A DNA stretch of 64,000 nucleotides from assembly GCA_016081115.2 (NCBI GenBank), contig CM071933.1, forward strand, positions 60,774,660 to 60,838,659, read 5' to 3'. A program made the position numbers and the translations under genes. The notes below the pieces were generated by a model. The model ran no database searches, was not told the DNA's origin, and worked only from the letters and a program-made list of their open reading frames with translations. This stretch comes from Rehmannia glutinosa (taxonomy: Eukaryota; Streptophyta; Magnoliopsida; Lamiales; Orobanchaceae). This document shows, piece after piece, positions 1 to 11,689 of the stretch; positions within the stretch are counted from its first letter, which is position 1; every line of letters starts with the position of its first letter.

Positions 1-2854
1 TGCTAATGATACTATTCCAGGTCTCGTTCATGTTGACGCCAAGGCAAAATCCTCATGCCTGAGACGACGACCCAGGCTGAACCACCACAAAGATCGAACC
101 CGATGAAATATTCCGGAGAGCTTTTGGAGCAAGATCGAGCCAACGCGAGGATGTTATAGAGCATTCGAATAAGCTTGTTATCCAGAGGCAATGGGCCCTC
201 AAAATATCCGATGATGATTGCACTCGGTTTTTCCTTTGGGATACGGATGTGTGGCGATTATTCTAAAGTGGTCGGGTGGACCGACTTTTTGAGAAAAAGT
301 CGTCTGGTATAGCAAATTCACGCCGACGAGCACCGTAAAAATGATCAAGATATAGGAGGTAGGTAATGAAGGTGAACTTTCGGGTTGGGGAACGTGGAGC
401 CACTATTAAGCCGCGGAAGGGTTGGAACACCATATTTGAAGTCCTTTACCGACGCACCTTTTCCTTCGACCTCCAGCCATACCAAAAGATGAAGCAAGTT
501 CGACTTTCGCGCTCTCAAGACAACGCCGAAAATCTGGCCCATCTTTATAATGGCAAAAATCACTAAATCTTGCTGGATGAGAATCATGTTTGGTATTATC
601 TGATGATTCGTCGGCCTTGGTCTTTGCAAGGGAAACATTGGAAAGTGGTCATGTAGTTATATTTATCAGGCAGATGTTAATCTGGTACACTTTACAACAC
701 TGGTAACAGACTTCATAAAACAAGTGGACCATCTAAATGAGCGGGGAGGTGTGCTATTACTATAGAGGTCGATTACCCCTATCGCTTCGCCCATTTCAAC
801 AATGATTTTGGAGCATTGAGCCATACCGCAACATCGATTAATTTGGCATCTCTACACCACATTAGGTTTGTCGTGATGAAGACAATATGTTGGATTCTTC
901 TACAAAGAAAGGTGCCTCCTTTCCATTGCCTAACCCGACGACACCCACTGCCGATACTCGGCCGACACCACAAACGTCTCATGAACTCAAGTCAGCATCT
1001 TGAAATTCAAACGCTATAGGCGAGAGGAGGAAGGCGCGAGTTCACTATTTCGAGATGAGGAGAGATTTGGTGGCTGGAGGAAATTTACGAGCTACATGGA
1101 AGAAATGGGGGTGGAACCTCATAACCCCCAAATTGATATGATATACCCGAGTCCTCACAGGAAGCGACACCCCGGCGTTCTCAAGGCGGGGATCGTCGAT
1201 TACCTCTCATGAAGTGGCAAGGCCAACGCCGATACCGATTTTCAAAGCACATGTTATATCGGCGTTTAGGAGGACTTGCGTCGTCGAGGTAAGAGTTGAG
1301 GCAATAGGAATAGGGATTTGAGGTAGCATTGCCGATTTTCAAGTTACGAGCACTATGATCGGTTCGAGGAGACGTGGCAAGTCTTCCAACAAGTTACAAA
1401 TGTGGGCATATTTCCCAGAGTGCCACTTTCCGCCTCACTCTCCCGGGATGAGCCCGTGTATATCACTTTTTGTTATTAAAATTCTATTTTTCCTTAGGAC
1501 AATATAATTTCATTCAAGTTTGGGGGAGAGATAGTATTTTAATATATGAAAAGTGTGGATACAAAAAAATCATGCGTTTGTGTTTTCATAGTTGCATTAG
1601 AGCGTTCTAGGTGGCATTGCATTTAGAGCACATTTTATGGTTTTATACGTCTATTGCTAAAGTAGTGGTTAGAGAGTGAGTTGACCGGCTTGTTGCAACT
1701 TATTGTTTGTGTGGTGATTGAAAGATTTGGATTGTTGGAATGGATGATGAGTATGAGTTGATTGAGCAACGCCGGATAGATGACATCGGCATGTTAATAT
1801 GAAAACAGGTTTGATGCTTGAATTACATTTTGACAAGCTCGCGGCTTTGAACTCTATCGCTATATCTGCGGCGGTGTTGTTGTGATTGAGGGTATCATTC
1901 GTGTTTAATTCTGTAATCCTGCGTCAGTATCTCCTCCGCATCTTCCGAAGCACATGTTGTATGCAAATTGTGAATGTGATAAAGGCGTCTTTGTTATTGC
2001 TTTCAAATCCTTTGCTTTCCGGGTAAAGATGATGAAATTCTCATAGCCAAGTTGAGCCTATTGCCTATTCTTTTGATAACCACAAGATTTAAGCTTTGAA
2101 CTTGATAGATCCATCACCTAAACTCGAGTGTGTATAACGTGGAGTAAAGGGAATAAATGAGTTGAAGGGTGGGATTTGAAAAGTGGGATAATGGGCATAA
2201 TTGGTTAATCGGAACGAAAGAGGAAGAAAATGAGATGAAAAAAAATCAGGCTATCCGTGAATTCTCATGTAAAACGAACTTGGGGGGCAAAGATTACTTA
2301 AATTTGGGCGATTCTCAAAAATAGAAAGTTAAAGAGATGGAAATAAGGGGAAAGTTGATAAAAATGAGGATGATTGGAGAAAGATATGGAACTATTATGT
2401 AGAGGATTGATATCTTTCAGGTTATATGCTCGAAGTTTGAGTCACTTTTGTCCAAAATTTCCCTAACCAAAGAGCCTCGTTACAACCAAATAAAAAAAAG
2501 TCCTTTTTGATTCATGAAGTGCATACATTCTAGTGGTGGAGATCTGATCAATCAAGTTTATGGTAATTTTGCGACATTGAATTGATTCAAGTGTAAACAC
2601 GTCCCATATTCCATTGAGATGAGAATATACACATAACTCGTAGAGTTGGAATTCGAGCATTTTCACTTTGTTTTACTCGAGGTATCTTGATCGATATTTG
2701 AGGCTTGATTAGGTTGTTTAACATTCATAACGAATAACATGGATTCTCTTTTGGGTCCTTTGTGTGCGCTTATTTTTTTATCTCCTCTGATGTGTTTTAT
2801 CGTGTTTTCAAAATTGATCGGGATCGACTCCAACGGTTTAAGACTGGGGGATTT
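1..2854 (+). mobile_element. Internal 3' region of truncated LTR retrotransposon D
   Basis: The window opens inside a Ty3-type LTR retrotransposon. What shows this is the right end: a purine-rich tract (actgggggatttt, about 2843-2855) directly precedes an LTR that begins TGATAA, and a block around 1510-1530 (caagtttgggggagag) resembles the 3' noncoding part of plant Athila/Tat-like elements. The first 1.3 kb has more G+C than its surroundings, suggesting old coding sequence, but only short interrupted frames remain. I could not match any of them to gag, protease, reverse transcriptase or integrase. The 5' LTR lies outside the window, so the target duplication cannot be checked. Confidence 0.55.
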
Positions 2855-4332
2855 TGATAAAGTGTGAGTTTTGCATGTATTTTGGGGGCATTATACTAAA
2901 ATGGTGACTAAACGTGAACTCATACTTCTAAATGACTCATATTCGCTTTTGTAGAAATATATTATACGTTGTTCGTTTTGTAAAGGAATTTTAAAGTGAT
3001 ATTTGAAGGAACTCGATACAACACGAGTATCACGAAGAAATACCTAATAAATGCATGGAAAATACATGGCCACGGTAGGGCGCGCGCCAAGCACAACCCG
3101 TGCGCCCGGGTTGGTGTTGAGCGTGCACCAACGCTGCGCACATGTAGGCGCAAGGCTGCACGCACCACCCGTGCCCGCATCGGCAGTGAGGACATATCCT
3201 ACGGACATACATTAGCGTTCATCCGTGCGTATCACGCATGACCGCGCGCTGTTGTCAGAAGTAAGACCGCTTACGACGAAGACGGTAACGGCGCCCACGC
3301 GCGGTAAGGTATAAGGCCCACGCACTGCAGCAGATGCAAGCATGCGTCCTGCTGACTTGTGACATTTGCTGAGAACATGACCTAGAATTGAGTGGGTATT
3401 TAAGCACTTTTGGGCGCACACCAACGACATTCGACATTTTGGGATCTATACAAAACAATGGTATATTCTTGAAGAGGACATCGAGAGCAGAATCGGGTTG
3501 TCAGACAGCTCGGGGCTTAAGGAGATACATCGAGATCACGACTTTCCTAAGTTTTCTTGCTTCTCTTGTAGTTTTCTATCTTTCATTTTTAGTTGTCGCG
3601 AAGCATGAACAATTTGTATATGGATTGTTTAGAAATCGTGTGAGCTAAACTCTATGATTTTAGGGTTTTGGAAGTAGATTATCAACTCTTTGTTGGATGT
3701 TTTAATCTTAGTTGAAGCTATTATCTTCATGCCTCTGTTTGAATACTTTTGAGCTTGTTCTGTTTTTATCATACATCAATGATTTAACTTGTTTGAGATA
3801 TTGATTCATAATTCGAGAGACGAAGTTTCAATATTAGATCTTGAGCAACTTACACAAATATTTGCATCAATCGGAGATTTGTAAGTATATGTGAAGACAT
3901 TTGATCTTTCAACTTTTGGGAGTTGAGTGCTTTATGTTGAGTGGGAGATCTTTGGCATAAGTACTTCAATCTACGTTTTATATGCATCTCGAGAGGAGAT
4001 AAAATATCTTTGTGATCGTCTTACAGGAATATCTGGAGCAATAACTTGGCTTCGATTAAATCTGGATAACAGGAGCACGATATTAATCGAACCTTAACTG
4101 GGAATCAATTCCATCATCTTGATACTTATTAATTGTGTTATCTTAATCTTGTATGTTTTGGATTCTAACTTGTCTTAATCTCATAACAACAATCATCAAA
4201 TTCGATCGTCTAAATAAAAAATAAGCTATCGGTAAATACTTAGTACATAAATTTATTAGTCTCTCATGAATCTACGACCTTGCTAATTTTTTCTATAACG
4301 TACGTCGCATACCTCTAGTGAGCCTAAAAACA
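2855..4332 (+). repeat. 3' LTR of element D
   Basis: The LTR starts TGATAAAGTGTGAG right after the polypurine tract. I place its end at the CA at 4331-4332, following a stretch (ctataacgtacgtcgcat) that resembles the end of Tat-type LTRs. The right boundary is therefore less certain than the left. The U3 part contains a strikingly GC-rich block (about 3070-3330) full of short GCGC and TGCGC words. A TATA-like tatttaag follows at about 3396. No second copy is available for comparison. Confidence 0.55.
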
Positions 4333-5560
4333 AGAAAGCCAACAGTATGTTATTTTGTGTTTTGAAACGCCTTCTATCAAGAACATAATGCAAACGACTA
4401 CTTCGTTCTTGAACCAGCTTTGTCGTGCTCATACGATGTCAAATCCGCTTAATTGCTCTATTCTTCTTTGCAAATATTTATGACCGCTTTCACAGAGAAA
4501 ACGTATTCCCACTCGTGGTATCTTTTCTTCTCGCATTCTCCTTCAGGTATCCAATACTTATTGTACTGGCGAAATTTCGCTCGGGCCGACGTCCATTAAA
4601 ATTGTTCGGCCGGGTTTTGCAATGTTTGACATCAAACAAAATCGTGACATTATAAAAACTAAACGGATGTATTTTACATAGCCAACATGAAAACCATATT
4701 CATACATATTATTATTGTTAGTAATTATGTTCATAAATCCATACAACATTTTAAACTATTGTATACAAGTTTAATATGATAAATAAACATACAAAACGCG
4801 ATTGTGAAACACTATGCTATCTCTAGATTAGTTGTCAATATTTAATAAATAAATTTATAAATACAAGATATTTATACTAAATATACTTACATTTTTCTCT
4901 TTCGCATATGCGATGAACCAATAGAACAATACATGCATGTTTATATTATAAATATACAATACTCGTGACTATTGTATACAATTTAAAATGATAAATAAAC
5001 ATAAACGATTCATGACAACTATGCAATTTCCAGATGTATACAAATCTTATACTAATATACACATTATGTATATCACATGATACAAATTACCAACCAAAAC
5101 ATACAATCGTCTGGATTAGACGCTCATGTTGTTTAAAGTGCTTTTCCTACATTTTTCAACAAATATCTCGTGTAAGTGAATTACCTTCGAAAGTTTTCAT
5201 CATTCGTTACGATAGGAAGATCTTCCGCTATGTACAATTCATTTGCTTAGATGGATGAGAAATATTCGACATTTGAAAAATTGATCTTTCTTTGCTTTGC
5301 GTCTGCAACTCAGATATTGTATAATGTTTCCCGAGGTTCAAGATTTTTACTTGTTAATGGCGTAGAGGGATGTCGTGTGGAAGAAGTGTATTAAGTCGGG
5401 AAGATATCCACTTGATTATGGGGCGTGATCACCTCGAAGATAACGCCCCTATTTTTTCTGTCGATTACCAAATCGTTTCAGCTAATTCTATTTCGCCCCT
5501 CCTTTCGTAGTTTCTTATGTAGTATTGTAGCAGATTCATTTAGATTCGCCATTGATTTAT
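4333..5560. other. Intergenic, with a degenerate ~215-bp duplication
   Basis: No gene is visible. A segment starting near 4757 (attgtatacaagtttaatat, then ataaataaacata) recurs near 4972 in degenerate form, which gives a duplication period of about 215 bp. The rest is AT-rich unique-looking sequence with only short chance frames. Confidence 0.4.
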
Positions 5561-5569
5561 GTTTTTGAT

Positions 5570-5722
5570 AGGCCTGGATTGGTCTTATGGACTTACAGGA
5601 GGTGGTCTCCATAGATCCTCCATATATATATATATATAGTATATATATATATATATATATATGATACGATCAAATGGGTCCTCCCATTTTGGGGTAGTCC
5701 ATAGGACCCAATCCTAACCATA
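5570..5722. repeat. Imperfect inverted repeat around a (TA)n tract
   Basis: The left arm (gattggtcttatggactta, then aggagg, about 5577-5602) is roughly the inverse of the right arm (agtccataggacccaatc, about 5694-5712). The arms sit on either side of a (TA)n microsatellite at 5622-5662. This looks like two ends of one repeat family meeting at a TA tract. Confidence 0.4.
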
Positions 5723-6822
5723 GATTAAATATTTTTGAGTGGTCCGATTTTAGGGGGTTTTACATTTATTTTTGTTTCAACAACTAAAAGGTAAAGTGTG
5801 GTCATTTTATAATATGTAATCGCTTATCGAGATTTGATGAGATCTCAATCACATTCAATTTGTTTCTCCTTTCACGCTGCACGTGGTTTCGATTATCGGA
5901 GCAACCCATATCCCCTTCATGTTCACTTTTTTTTTTTTTATCTCCGCAGTATTCTATCGTTAACCGCTTACGTAATATAATCATATCAAGATGTGTAGTA
6001 TAACCATATCGCACGGTGTAATTTAATCATATTTACATATTGCATATATAGTGTATATGTTTGTTGCTTATGTAGTATGGGTTGTTGCTTATTACGCTTA
6101 TATAGTTAATATATTTGTATTGCATATGTAGTATATATTCGTTGCTTGTGTAGTATGGAGTTTATTTCTTATGACTTGTATGTAGTTAATGTATCCTGGT
6201 GCATTTGTAAGTGTATATTCATTGCTTGTAGTATAGACTTGTTTATGTAGTATGGGTTTGTTGCTTATGACTCCCACTTATGTAGTTAATGTAATTGTGG
6301 TGCATACGTTCAGGTATATTACATTACTTTATGTAGTATATGTCACGCTTATGTAATATGTGGGGTTGCTTTATGACTCGCTTATGTAGTTAATATATAC
6401 AGAAGTCGTACATAAGGTATATTAAAGCTATGTAGTATAGACTTGTTGCTTATGTAGTATGGATTGTTGCTAATGACTTGCTTATGTAGTTAATATATCT
6501 AAAAGCACTACTTTGACACATCTATATAAAAGCAACAAATTACATCTTCATAAGAAAGATTTAAATGATTTTTCATAGTAGTATGTTGAAGGAACAGAGG
6601 TTGTTACGTGTTTTTGTTTTGAGATTTGGAAAGGATTGCATTTAACCTACGAATACCGTGAATCCCGTGAATATTGATTTGAGAGGATGACTAATTTACC
6701 CTGTTTTTTAATTAACAAGCTTGTAATTTGTAATTTGCCTCTTAAATCGCAACCCTTGAAAAAATTAGATATACAGTGATTGGTCCACACTCATCCTATG
6801 CTAAGGGTCTCATATAACCTCT

Positions 6823-6862
<40 letters not shown>
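5663..6862. repeat. Repeat element bounded by (TA)n tracts, with internal tandem repeats
   Basis: This segment lies between two (TA)n microsatellites (5622-5662 and 6825-6862). From about 6030 to 6500 it holds repeated, diverged units built from words such as ttgcttatgtagtatg and cttatgtagttaatatat, roughly 100-130 bp per full unit. No coding potential is visible. It behaves like an element that inserted into a TA microsatellite, but I do not recognise the family. Confidence 0.4.
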
Positions 6863-6866
<4 letters not shown>

Positions 6867-7829
6867 CTGCGATTTTTAATAAAAACTAACACGATTGAGC
6901 AGTACGGATGTACCCATGGAATTATTTAATCGCAAGTCAAATCCAATCACGTACAAAATTTTCTTTTTCGGTTTTTGACAAAAAGAGTAATTATATTAAA
7001 ATTTAGTACTTAATGAAATATTATATTCAATTATTTATATGCATTACATATATTAATTACTCAAATAATGAAATAACAATACTCACAATTATACAAATAA
7101 AAAATAATTATTTCTTTTTTACAAAGAAGAATTTGTATTCATTAAAATTCAGAAAAATTACAACATCTAAAAAAAAGTTACAACATCAACATAATATACT
7201 TATATTCTTCAACTTAAAACATTTTCCCAAACAACAAGAAAAAAAGGATGAAAACATTTGGTAGTGGTATCACTCCCTCCGATGTGTGGGAGAGGTCGGG
7301 GTTATCATGAGTGAAGTGTGTGTGCGTGGCTCAAAAGAAAAAAACATTAGAAGCTCCAAATCCGACTCAAATGGTTATAATTCAAATCGTTAAGAATCTT
7401 CATTTAGTATTTACTTTTGGACCATTACAAAAGCAAATGACCAAAACATTGGATTCCCTCTAAATCCACATACTTGAGGAAGAAAATTCAAACTCATCAA
7501 AGTTGAGTCAAAACATTCTCTAAATTTTGGATAAAAATGCCCGGAGAAGAAAGATTCAACTCACAAAGGGTGGGACATCAACGTTGGAATAAAAATAATT
7601 AAATATAACATCTCATATTTGTAAAAAAATTGAAGCCACAGCCCACAATCATAACTTAGTGAATACGACCCCTTCAGTGACAAGAAATTTTCAGATAATG
7701 TTTACAATATACACAAGATAATTTGCAAATTGCAATCTCATCGTTGACTGATTAAAACTTGCAAACATCACGAAACCACACGTCGACGGCGGAACTTTCT
7801 TCCCTCCGCGTCTTCAATCATATTTTTCC
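6863..7829. other. AT-rich intergenic sequence and upstream region of the glycine-rich gene
   Basis: No gene is seen. The last 100-200 bases become less AT-rich and lead into the promoter of the glycine-rich protein gene. The frame at 7013-7264 has strongly AT-biased composition and shows no domain. Confidence 0.35.
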
Positions 7830-7836
7830 TATAAAT
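7830..7836 (+). promoter_or_regulatory. Probable TATA box of the glycine-rich protein gene
   Basis: TATAAAT lies 114 bases upstream of the ATG at 7944. Allowing about 30 bases to the start of transcription, this would leave a leader of about 80 nt. Confidence 0.45.
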
Positions 7837-7943
7837 TAACTTTTAAGGCTTTTTCGAAACACAGACATTTCATAAACTCTTTTTTTCCAGCAAATTAAAC
7901 AAATAATTCTCGCAATCGAAATATCTCTATAGAAATCGAGAAA

Positions 7944-8336
7944 ATGCGGCCCGTCGTCAAGTTTGTATTCCTGCTTACAATTATTTGTCTCCTCCTCACT
8001 TCCGCCGTTTCTCGTACGAGCGGAGGTGGCGGCAGCAGCGGAGGTGGATCAAGGGGCGGCGGCACAGGCGGATCCAGCGGCGGTAAAAGTGGAGGTAGCA
8101 GTGGAGGGAATCGTGGCGGCCGTGGTGGGACCGGAGGAGGTGGTGACGACGGTGATGGTGGCGGTGGTGGCACCTCTACCGGCACCGGTGGTCAAGTCCG
8201 CGGCGGAGGAACTAATGTTGTGCGTCCTTTACCTAATGGTAATGGGCGGTCCAGTAACAGCAGCCCATCAACATCTTTGGGCTGGCCCTACTTAATCGTG
8301 TCATACTTGGCTTATGCTTCGTTCCAATTACGTTAG
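7944..8336 (+). CDS. Secreted glycine-rich protein (cell-wall type), single exon
   Basis: The frame encodes 130 residues. Residues 1-23 look like a signal peptide (basic MRPVVK, a hydrophobic core, cleavage near SAVS). Residues about 25-85 are a low-complexity Gly/Ser region made of GGGS, SGGK, GGRGG and GGGGDDGD blocks. Residues about 105-111 are Ser/Asn-rich, and residues about 112-130 are hydrophobic (GWPYLIVSYLAYASFQ), which could be a GPI-anchor signal. The ATG is the first in frame, in an AAAATG context, with a TATA box about 115 bases upstream. Glycine-rich proteins of this layout are typical plant wall or apoplast proteins. No enzyme function is implied. The gene has no recognisable neighbours and is flanked by repeats. 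The opposite strand carries a Pro-rich frame that is only its mirror image. Expression is unproven, so I am fairly but not fully confident that it is a gene. Confidence 0.65.
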   Translation: MRPVVKFVFLLTIICLLLTSAVSRTSGGGGSSGGGSRGGGTGGSSGGKSGGSSGGNRGGRGGTGGGGDDGDGGGGGTSTGTGGQVRGGGTNVVRPLPNGNGRSSNSSPSTSLGWPYLIVSYLAYASFQLR

Positions 8337-8593
8337 TCCATTTGTTAATTAGGATTTAAATTAGAAATATTCATTGTACCCATTCTATCAGTGTGTATAA
8401 ATGTACAGAAAAACAATGTGCAGCTTCTTGCATAAGGTGATGAACAATTTGTCAACACGGGGCTTATTTTGTACAATTAATGTATGTGTGTATTCTTATT
8501 TCCATACTAAACTTGAAGTTTGATAATTGAGAGGTTTTGGATTTTCATTTGTGTGAATGTGTTACTCCATTTAGATGTATGTAATATTTGATA
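8337..8593 (+). other. Probable 3' UTR and downstream sequence of the glycine-rich gene
   Basis: AT-rich sequence follows the TAG stop and contains several possible poly(A) contexts. No other gene is seen before the hAT element. Confidence 0.3.
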
Positions 8594-8601
8594 TCTGTTG
8601 C

Positions 8602-9175
8602 CAGGGTTGGTCCTATTAATATTTTGGTCTAAGTCAAATTTTAAAATTGAGTCCCTATTTTTGTATACAAATTTAAAGGCAACATAATACAAAAAGGAAT
8701 AATGTGCAATATATATTACAATTCTATTATAGTTAAAATAATATGGCATCCATGTTCAATGATCAAATGATTAATTAAATACAACTCATCTCGGTTTTGG
8801 CAAAAATATTGTCAGTCGTTATAATCAAATTGTTCAATAATATGCGAACTATGATTTTGGCAGCCATGTAATTATATTTTAAGTTCGTGTCTTATCGATT
8901 TGAGTTATTTTAAATTTAGGGCTTAAAAAACATTTAAATTTGATAATTTTAAAAAAAAAATTATGGGCGACAAAATTTGAACTTAGTCATCTTTCAATGT
9001 TTCAAGAGGCAAGAATTCAACCTCTACAATAGATTTATTCTTATTTTCATATTTTTTTTATTTTTAATATGTACTATGTATAAAAAATATAAAAAAAATT
9101 GGGCCCCAAAATTTCGACAAAAAAATTCGGGCCCGAGGCGACCGACTCCTTGGACTAATGCAAGGAGCGGCCATG
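8602..9175. mobile_element. Non-autonomous hAT-type element (574 bp)
   Basis: It is flanked by an 8-bp target duplication, tctgttgc at 8594-8601 and tctgttgt at 9176-9183, with one mismatch. The ends are cagggttggtcc and ggagcggccatg, which pair as diverged terminal inverted repeats (8 of 12). An 8-bp duplication and CAGGG-type ends are characteristic of hAT transposons. The interior is AT-rich except for a GC-rich right end, and it has no transposase. Confidence 0.6.
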
Positions 9176-9309
9176 TCTGTTGTGAATGATATAATTGTGG
9201 GTAAGTCTCTTGTCACTTGTCCGGTTGTATTCAGCGGATATAAATCTGTACGGTCAATCCTTCCGTTTGACCTGCACAATTACTAAAACCACAACAACCA
9301 CATCAGTGC

Positions 9310-9830
9310 TAATATTTTTAGGAGGGCTCTTATACTTTTTGAGAGGACTACTAATACTTTTCGGAAAACACTAGAATACCTTTAATCGTAAAACCTAATA
9401 TTTTTCAATAAGACTATTAATACGCTTTAAAGGGAATACTAATACTTGGGGGAAAATAATTACTTTTCGCGAGGATCACTAAAAACTGTCCGGGCGACTA
9501 GCAACTACATTTCCGAAATGGGGATTGCAAATACTTTCACTGAAAACTAATACTTTGAAGGTTGTCTAATATTACGTCATTATCTATAAACTTTTTTAAG
9601 TCGATAATTAATACATTTTAAGTGGATTACTAATACTTTTTTGGGAAAAAATTAATACTTTTCTGAGGGCTACTAAAAATATTGTTCAAGGAGATTCTAT
9701 AACTTTATATTATATTTTTAATCGATAATAATACTTTTTGATAACTAAGAATACTTTAAAGATGTCTATACTAATACTTTTTAGAGGTAAAAAACTAATA
9801 GTCCCTAATATTACAAAAATACCGCCTAGA
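9310..9830. repeat. Degenerate short tandem array (ctaatactttt units)
   Basis: The words actaatactttt, gaggactactaatac and similar recur more than a dozen times at intervals of about 25-45 bases, with much drift. No frame crosses the array. It resembles the array at 47930-48332. Confidence 0.55.
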
Positions 9831-10255
9831 TCTGGAAGATTATAACACCGTAGAATATTCAGCAAAAATGTAACTAGTGCATGAAATTACAAATAAATCG
9901 GACGATTGGGTCCGCTTAACGAAAGATATCGATTAGACGGTCCGATCAAAGTGTTTTGGTTCACATATTGTTAATACAATGGAGCGTTAGCAAAACCCAT
10001 CAACTTTTTTAAGTGATTTATGATAGAGAATCAAAATCAGCCGTTTTTAAGTGATTTATAATAGTAGACGAAAAATAATTGAAATCAAAAAGTTGATAGT
10101 CTAAAGTTGGAAACTTCAAAGGTTAGCGTGTTTGGAGAAAAATGACATTTAAAAATTAGCTTTTGGATGAAAAGGCAAAAACACATCGGCTATATGAAGG
10201 ATATGAGTATTTAGGTTTTAGGAAGAAAATGATAATCTTCGTTATGATAGCATAA
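9831..10255. other. Intergenic, no gene seen
   Basis: A short duplication is present (the word tttttaagtgatttat, near 10005 and 10045). Otherwise this is unique-looking sequence up to the Helitron end. Confidence 0.3.
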
Positions 10256-11357
10256 CTAGTAATTCCCTGGAAGTGTGTTGCACGTGTAATTAGTATTTTA
10301 ACACTTTATTAATTTGTAATGAAACTATCTATTTACAATGAGTTCGTATTTATTATTTTATATTAATACTAACATTCATATAAAGTAAATAACAATATGT
10401 ATTTGTATATCAAATTTATATTTTTAATTATGACTTTAAATGTCAAATTAAACATTTATATTTATCCTCAATATATGCATATTTCTATATTGGTATTATA
10501 TATATGGAGTCACTCTCTTCTCACACACAATCTACCTTTATATAAAAAAATTCATATATGTATATATATACACTGTGAGACATATATTTTCATTTTTTGA
10601 ACTTGTATTGATAAAAAAATAATACTTGACATTATTAATAAAAAAAAAGCTCTTCACGACATTAATCTCTCAAGTCTCGATAAATAATGTCAATGAAGAA
10701 ATGTAGTTTACAAATTACGAAAAACTTCTTTATATACAATATTTGTAGTTTTGTTGCTACATTTATTCTCATCATCACAAATTAGGATTTTTAAACCCGC
10801 TACGATTCGTCACCACTGGATACATCAGCGTCATAATTGACCATGGTGAATCTCGGCTTTTCAAAAGAAGTCAACATGAGAGAGATGTTGTCTTTGACTT
10901 TTGTTGATAGTCGCCCATATGAAATGATCAAAGAAAATTGTCTTAGTTGGATCTTGAAAGGAAACCTTGGATCGGGGATGGAGTCAGCATCATCGAGGAA
11001 TTAATACCTTTGGACCTTCATTATTTCTGTAAGAATCTTTACCTCCAAAACGTGATCATCAAGCTTTGTAACAACCAACTTAGTGTCATTGCACAAACAA
11101 AGTGAATGGTTTATATCCTCAACAACATCATTGGAGTTCCAACTTTTCAACTTTAACTCATGATTCAAACTCCAAAATACCTAATTGTGTTCAAAACCGT
11201 TGCGTGTACATCATGCATCAGGTCAACGTCGATTTGCACGCTTCGCCAGAGCCGAAGATATCTTGCATTCTCACGCCGTTCAGTGAAGTCATATATTCAT
11301 TTATAGAATCGACCACATCAAGTGTTGGTGCGAGGATGGCTCGACTCTCTAAATAAG
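10256..11357 (-). mobile_element. 3' part of a Helitron (H1), minus orientation
   Basis: Read on the minus strand, the element ends CTAG at 10259-10256 and is followed by a host T (A at 10255). Helitrons end in CTRR and insert between A and T. An imperfect GC-richer hairpin (around ttgcacgtg, 10270-10290) precedes the end, as expected. Sequence next to this end matches the terminus of Helitron H2 at 18404 over several hundred bases (for example aaatgtcaaatt, then cgtttatatttat-like words). A decayed Helitron helicase lies inside at 11357-10800. I could not place the 5' end. A sequence like the 5' end of H2 occurs at about 11800-11840, and another at about 14960-15000. Confidence 0.55.
10800..11357 (-). 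pseudogene. Fragment of Helitron Rep-helicase (PIF1-like helicase part), decayed
   Basis: On the minus strand the translation begins with YLESRAILAPTLDVVDSIN. This matches the Helitron PIF1-type helicase block that typically reads RAILAPTL with DVV or DV and IN following. Further on, in another frame, come CNDTKLVVTKLDDHVLEVKI and then FPFKIQLRQFSLIIS. These correspond to the C-terminal helicase segment where a CNGTR-like block is followed by PFK-RRQFP. The final SKGQ-like region is eroded. The order of blocks is correct for a single helicase C-terminal portion. Frames change at least once between about 11220 and 11130, and a stop interrupts near 11000, so it is not functional. The Rep nuclease domain is not seen. 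The fragment lies inside Helitron H1 in the expected orientation. Confidence 0.6.
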
Positions 11358-11689
11358 TGGGCATTCATTAGTCTTACCAAACCGTGGTTTTATTTCCAAT
11401 AATTGTAGATCTGTGAGTTTTGTCATTTTTGATCAACAATGTGAATCACTAATCAATCAAAGATATTGTAAAACCCACGTTGCAAAATTTTATGATTAGA
11501 GAAATAATTATACTTTGAGTAGTTAAGAGAAAAGCAATTAGTACTTTTAAAACCTGATTAATTGAATTGAATACAAAAAAGTCAACGCCCAGTTGAAACA
11601 TAAAATCAATGGTAAAAGATACATAAAATATTCATATAAATATTACGTTGAACATAATTAAATGCAATATTTTAACTATTATTGAGCAA

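Noticed and set aside
1000..1212. Protein-coding gene in the first 1.3 kb
   Set aside because: The GC content is suggestive but frames are short and broken, and the region lies inside element D. No domain was recognised.
6030..6500. CRISPR-like array
   Set aside because: Repeats are diverged, irregularly spaced and in a plant nuclear context. They are ordinary degenerate tandem repeats.
7895..8185. Proline-rich protein on the minus strand
   Set aside because: It is the mirror of the glycine codons of the plus-strand gene and has no signal peptide or sensible start.
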